Part shown: positions 63,371 to 64,000 of the stretch, piece by piece
How positions within the stretch are numbered: position 1 is the stretch's first letter
How the letters are laid out: each line of letters opens with the position of its first letter
Origin: Ligilactobacillus aviarius
Lineage (GTDB): Bacteria; Bacillota; Bacilli; Lactobacillales; Lactobacillaceae
Assembly (NCBI RefSeq): GCF_001654615.1
Contig: NZ_LWUD01000016.1
Coordinates: 124,001-188,000 of the forward strand
DNA: 64,000 bases
Reading direction: 5' to 3'
Program-made: the position numbers and the translations under genes
The notes under the pieces: generated by a model
The model's input: only the letters and a program-made list of their open reading frames with translations
What the model was told of the DNA's origin: nothing
Database searches by the model: none

Positions 63371-64000
63371 ATGATTCGAATTTTAGCGAAATCGGTTCGT
63401 GAAAATAAAAAATATTCGATCATTGCGCCAATTTTGGTATTTTTCCAAGCAATGACCAACGTTGCGGTTCCGTTCTTGATGGGCGATTTGATCGATAAGG
63501 GAATCATGAAAGGCAATTTAACATATATTTGTCATCTTGGATTGCTCTTACTACTGCTTGCCCTTGCAGGAATCATCGCCGGAACAACTGCTAGCTGGCT
63601 TGCCGGAAGGGCAGCGGCTGGGTTTTCAAAGAACCTGCGGCATGATCTATTCAATCATATTCAGCAATTTTCATTTGAAAATATTGATAACTTCTCAAGC
63701 GCAAGTTTAGTGACGCGGTTGACAACCGACACTAATAACTTACAGCAGGCGTACCAAGGGATGTTACGGATCGCCGTGCGGGCACCATCCGTAATGATTT
63801 TTGCATTCGCAATGGCTTTTGTCGTGAGTGCAAAGATGGCCCTGATCTTTGTAGTTGTCATTCCAATTCTGACGCTTGGATTATTCGCAATTATTAAAAA
63901 GGCGCGGCCGTTATTTCATCAAGTTTTCCAACGTTACGATGTGTTAAACCAGGTCGTACGAGAAGATGTTCGCGGAATTCGAGTGGTTAAATCTTACGTT
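63371..64000 (+). CDS. ABC exporter, membrane domain (3' end outside window)
   Basis: The frame is open to the window edge with 210 codons visible. It is the N-terminal transmembrane domain of a type I ABC exporter: helices near 18-38, 55-75, 135-155 and 160-180, with LRHDLFNHIQQFSFENIDNFSSASLVTRLTTDTNNLQQ between them and VREDVRGIRVVKSY at the end. The NBD and any partner lie outside. It resembles lactobacillar heterodimeric multidrug exporters (LmrCD/YheIH type). AAAGGAG precedes the ATG. Confidence 0.9.
   Translation, partial: MIRILAKSVRENKKYSIIAPILVFFQAMTNVAVPFLMGDLIDKGIMKGNLTYICHLGLLLLLLALAGIIAGTTASWLAGRAAAGFSKNLRHDLFNHIQQFSFENIDNFSSASLVTRLTTDTNNLQQAYQGMLRIAVRAPSVMIFAFAMAFVVSAKMALIFVVVIPILTLGLFAIIKKARPLFHQVFQRYDVLNQVVREDVRGIRVVKSYV

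Overview
The window is a continuous stretch of low-GC Firmicutes chromosome, almost certainly Lactobacillaceae (order Lactobacillales). The evidence is gene order and content: scpB-rluB-ribU-ypbB-recQ-ypbE-cmk-rpsA-der-hup, cca-uup-thyA-dfrA-ypmR-ypmS-yozE-rbgA-rnhB-dprA-topA-hslVU, plsY-parE-parC, glyQS-dnaG-rpoD-trmK-nif3. A long lactobacillar-type ThyA, a RibU energy-coupling-factor S component behind an FMN riboswitch, a T-box on glyQS and the aspartate/glutamate decarboxylase genes fit as well. Genus or species cannot be fixed from the sequence alone. No tRNA, rRNA, prophage, complete insertion sequence or CRISPR array was seen.

Layout. 1-10640: housekeeping genes for chromosome segregation, pseudouridylation, riboflavin uptake, RecQ helicase, CMP kinase, S1-like protein, GTPase Der, HU and a TPR protein. 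10640-24010: a repeat element, a decayed tyrosine-recombinase homologue and a YitT protein (both on the minus strand), then tRNA CCA addition, an ABC-F protein, the folate/dTMP pair, secreted or membrane proteins, ribosome GTPase, RNase HII, DprA and topoisomerase I. 24120-34500: hslVU behind a CtsR-like site, an epimerase, plsY, topoisomerase IV, an orphan LytTR response regulator and an RNase HI behind an SOS-like box. 34500-37000: minus-strand coiled-coil, metallo-beta-lactamase and TauE genes. 37040-44860: an amino-acid transport and decarboxylation island (APA permease, AspD, GadC-like antiporter, GadB, DUF554) with recO inside it. 44858-54351: glyQS, dnaG, two tandem near-identical rpoD genes, trmK, nif3. 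54400-59995: pepT, a DeoR regulator, murI, yaaA, a hydrolase and a DUF1003 protein. 59998-63190: accessory genes, including a divergent four-gene locus of unknown function. 63371-end: the start of an ABC exporter.

The observations most worth a second look are: (1) the divergent locus 60683-63186, where two paralogous small proteins end the two arms around a DUF5677/HEPN-like protein and an unknown 108-residue protein, with a perfect 20-bp palindrome between the arms; (2) a roughly 165-bp dispersed repeat in four copies, with one compensatory base-pair change indicating a folded structure; (3) tandem primary sigma factor genes with a patch of DNA homogenisation; (4) the decarboxylase island placed around recO; and (5) a family of terminators sharing one stem sequence, which is also the first hairpin of the repeat.

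Functional assignments rest on motifs read by eye and on knowledge of families and gene order. No database search was run.
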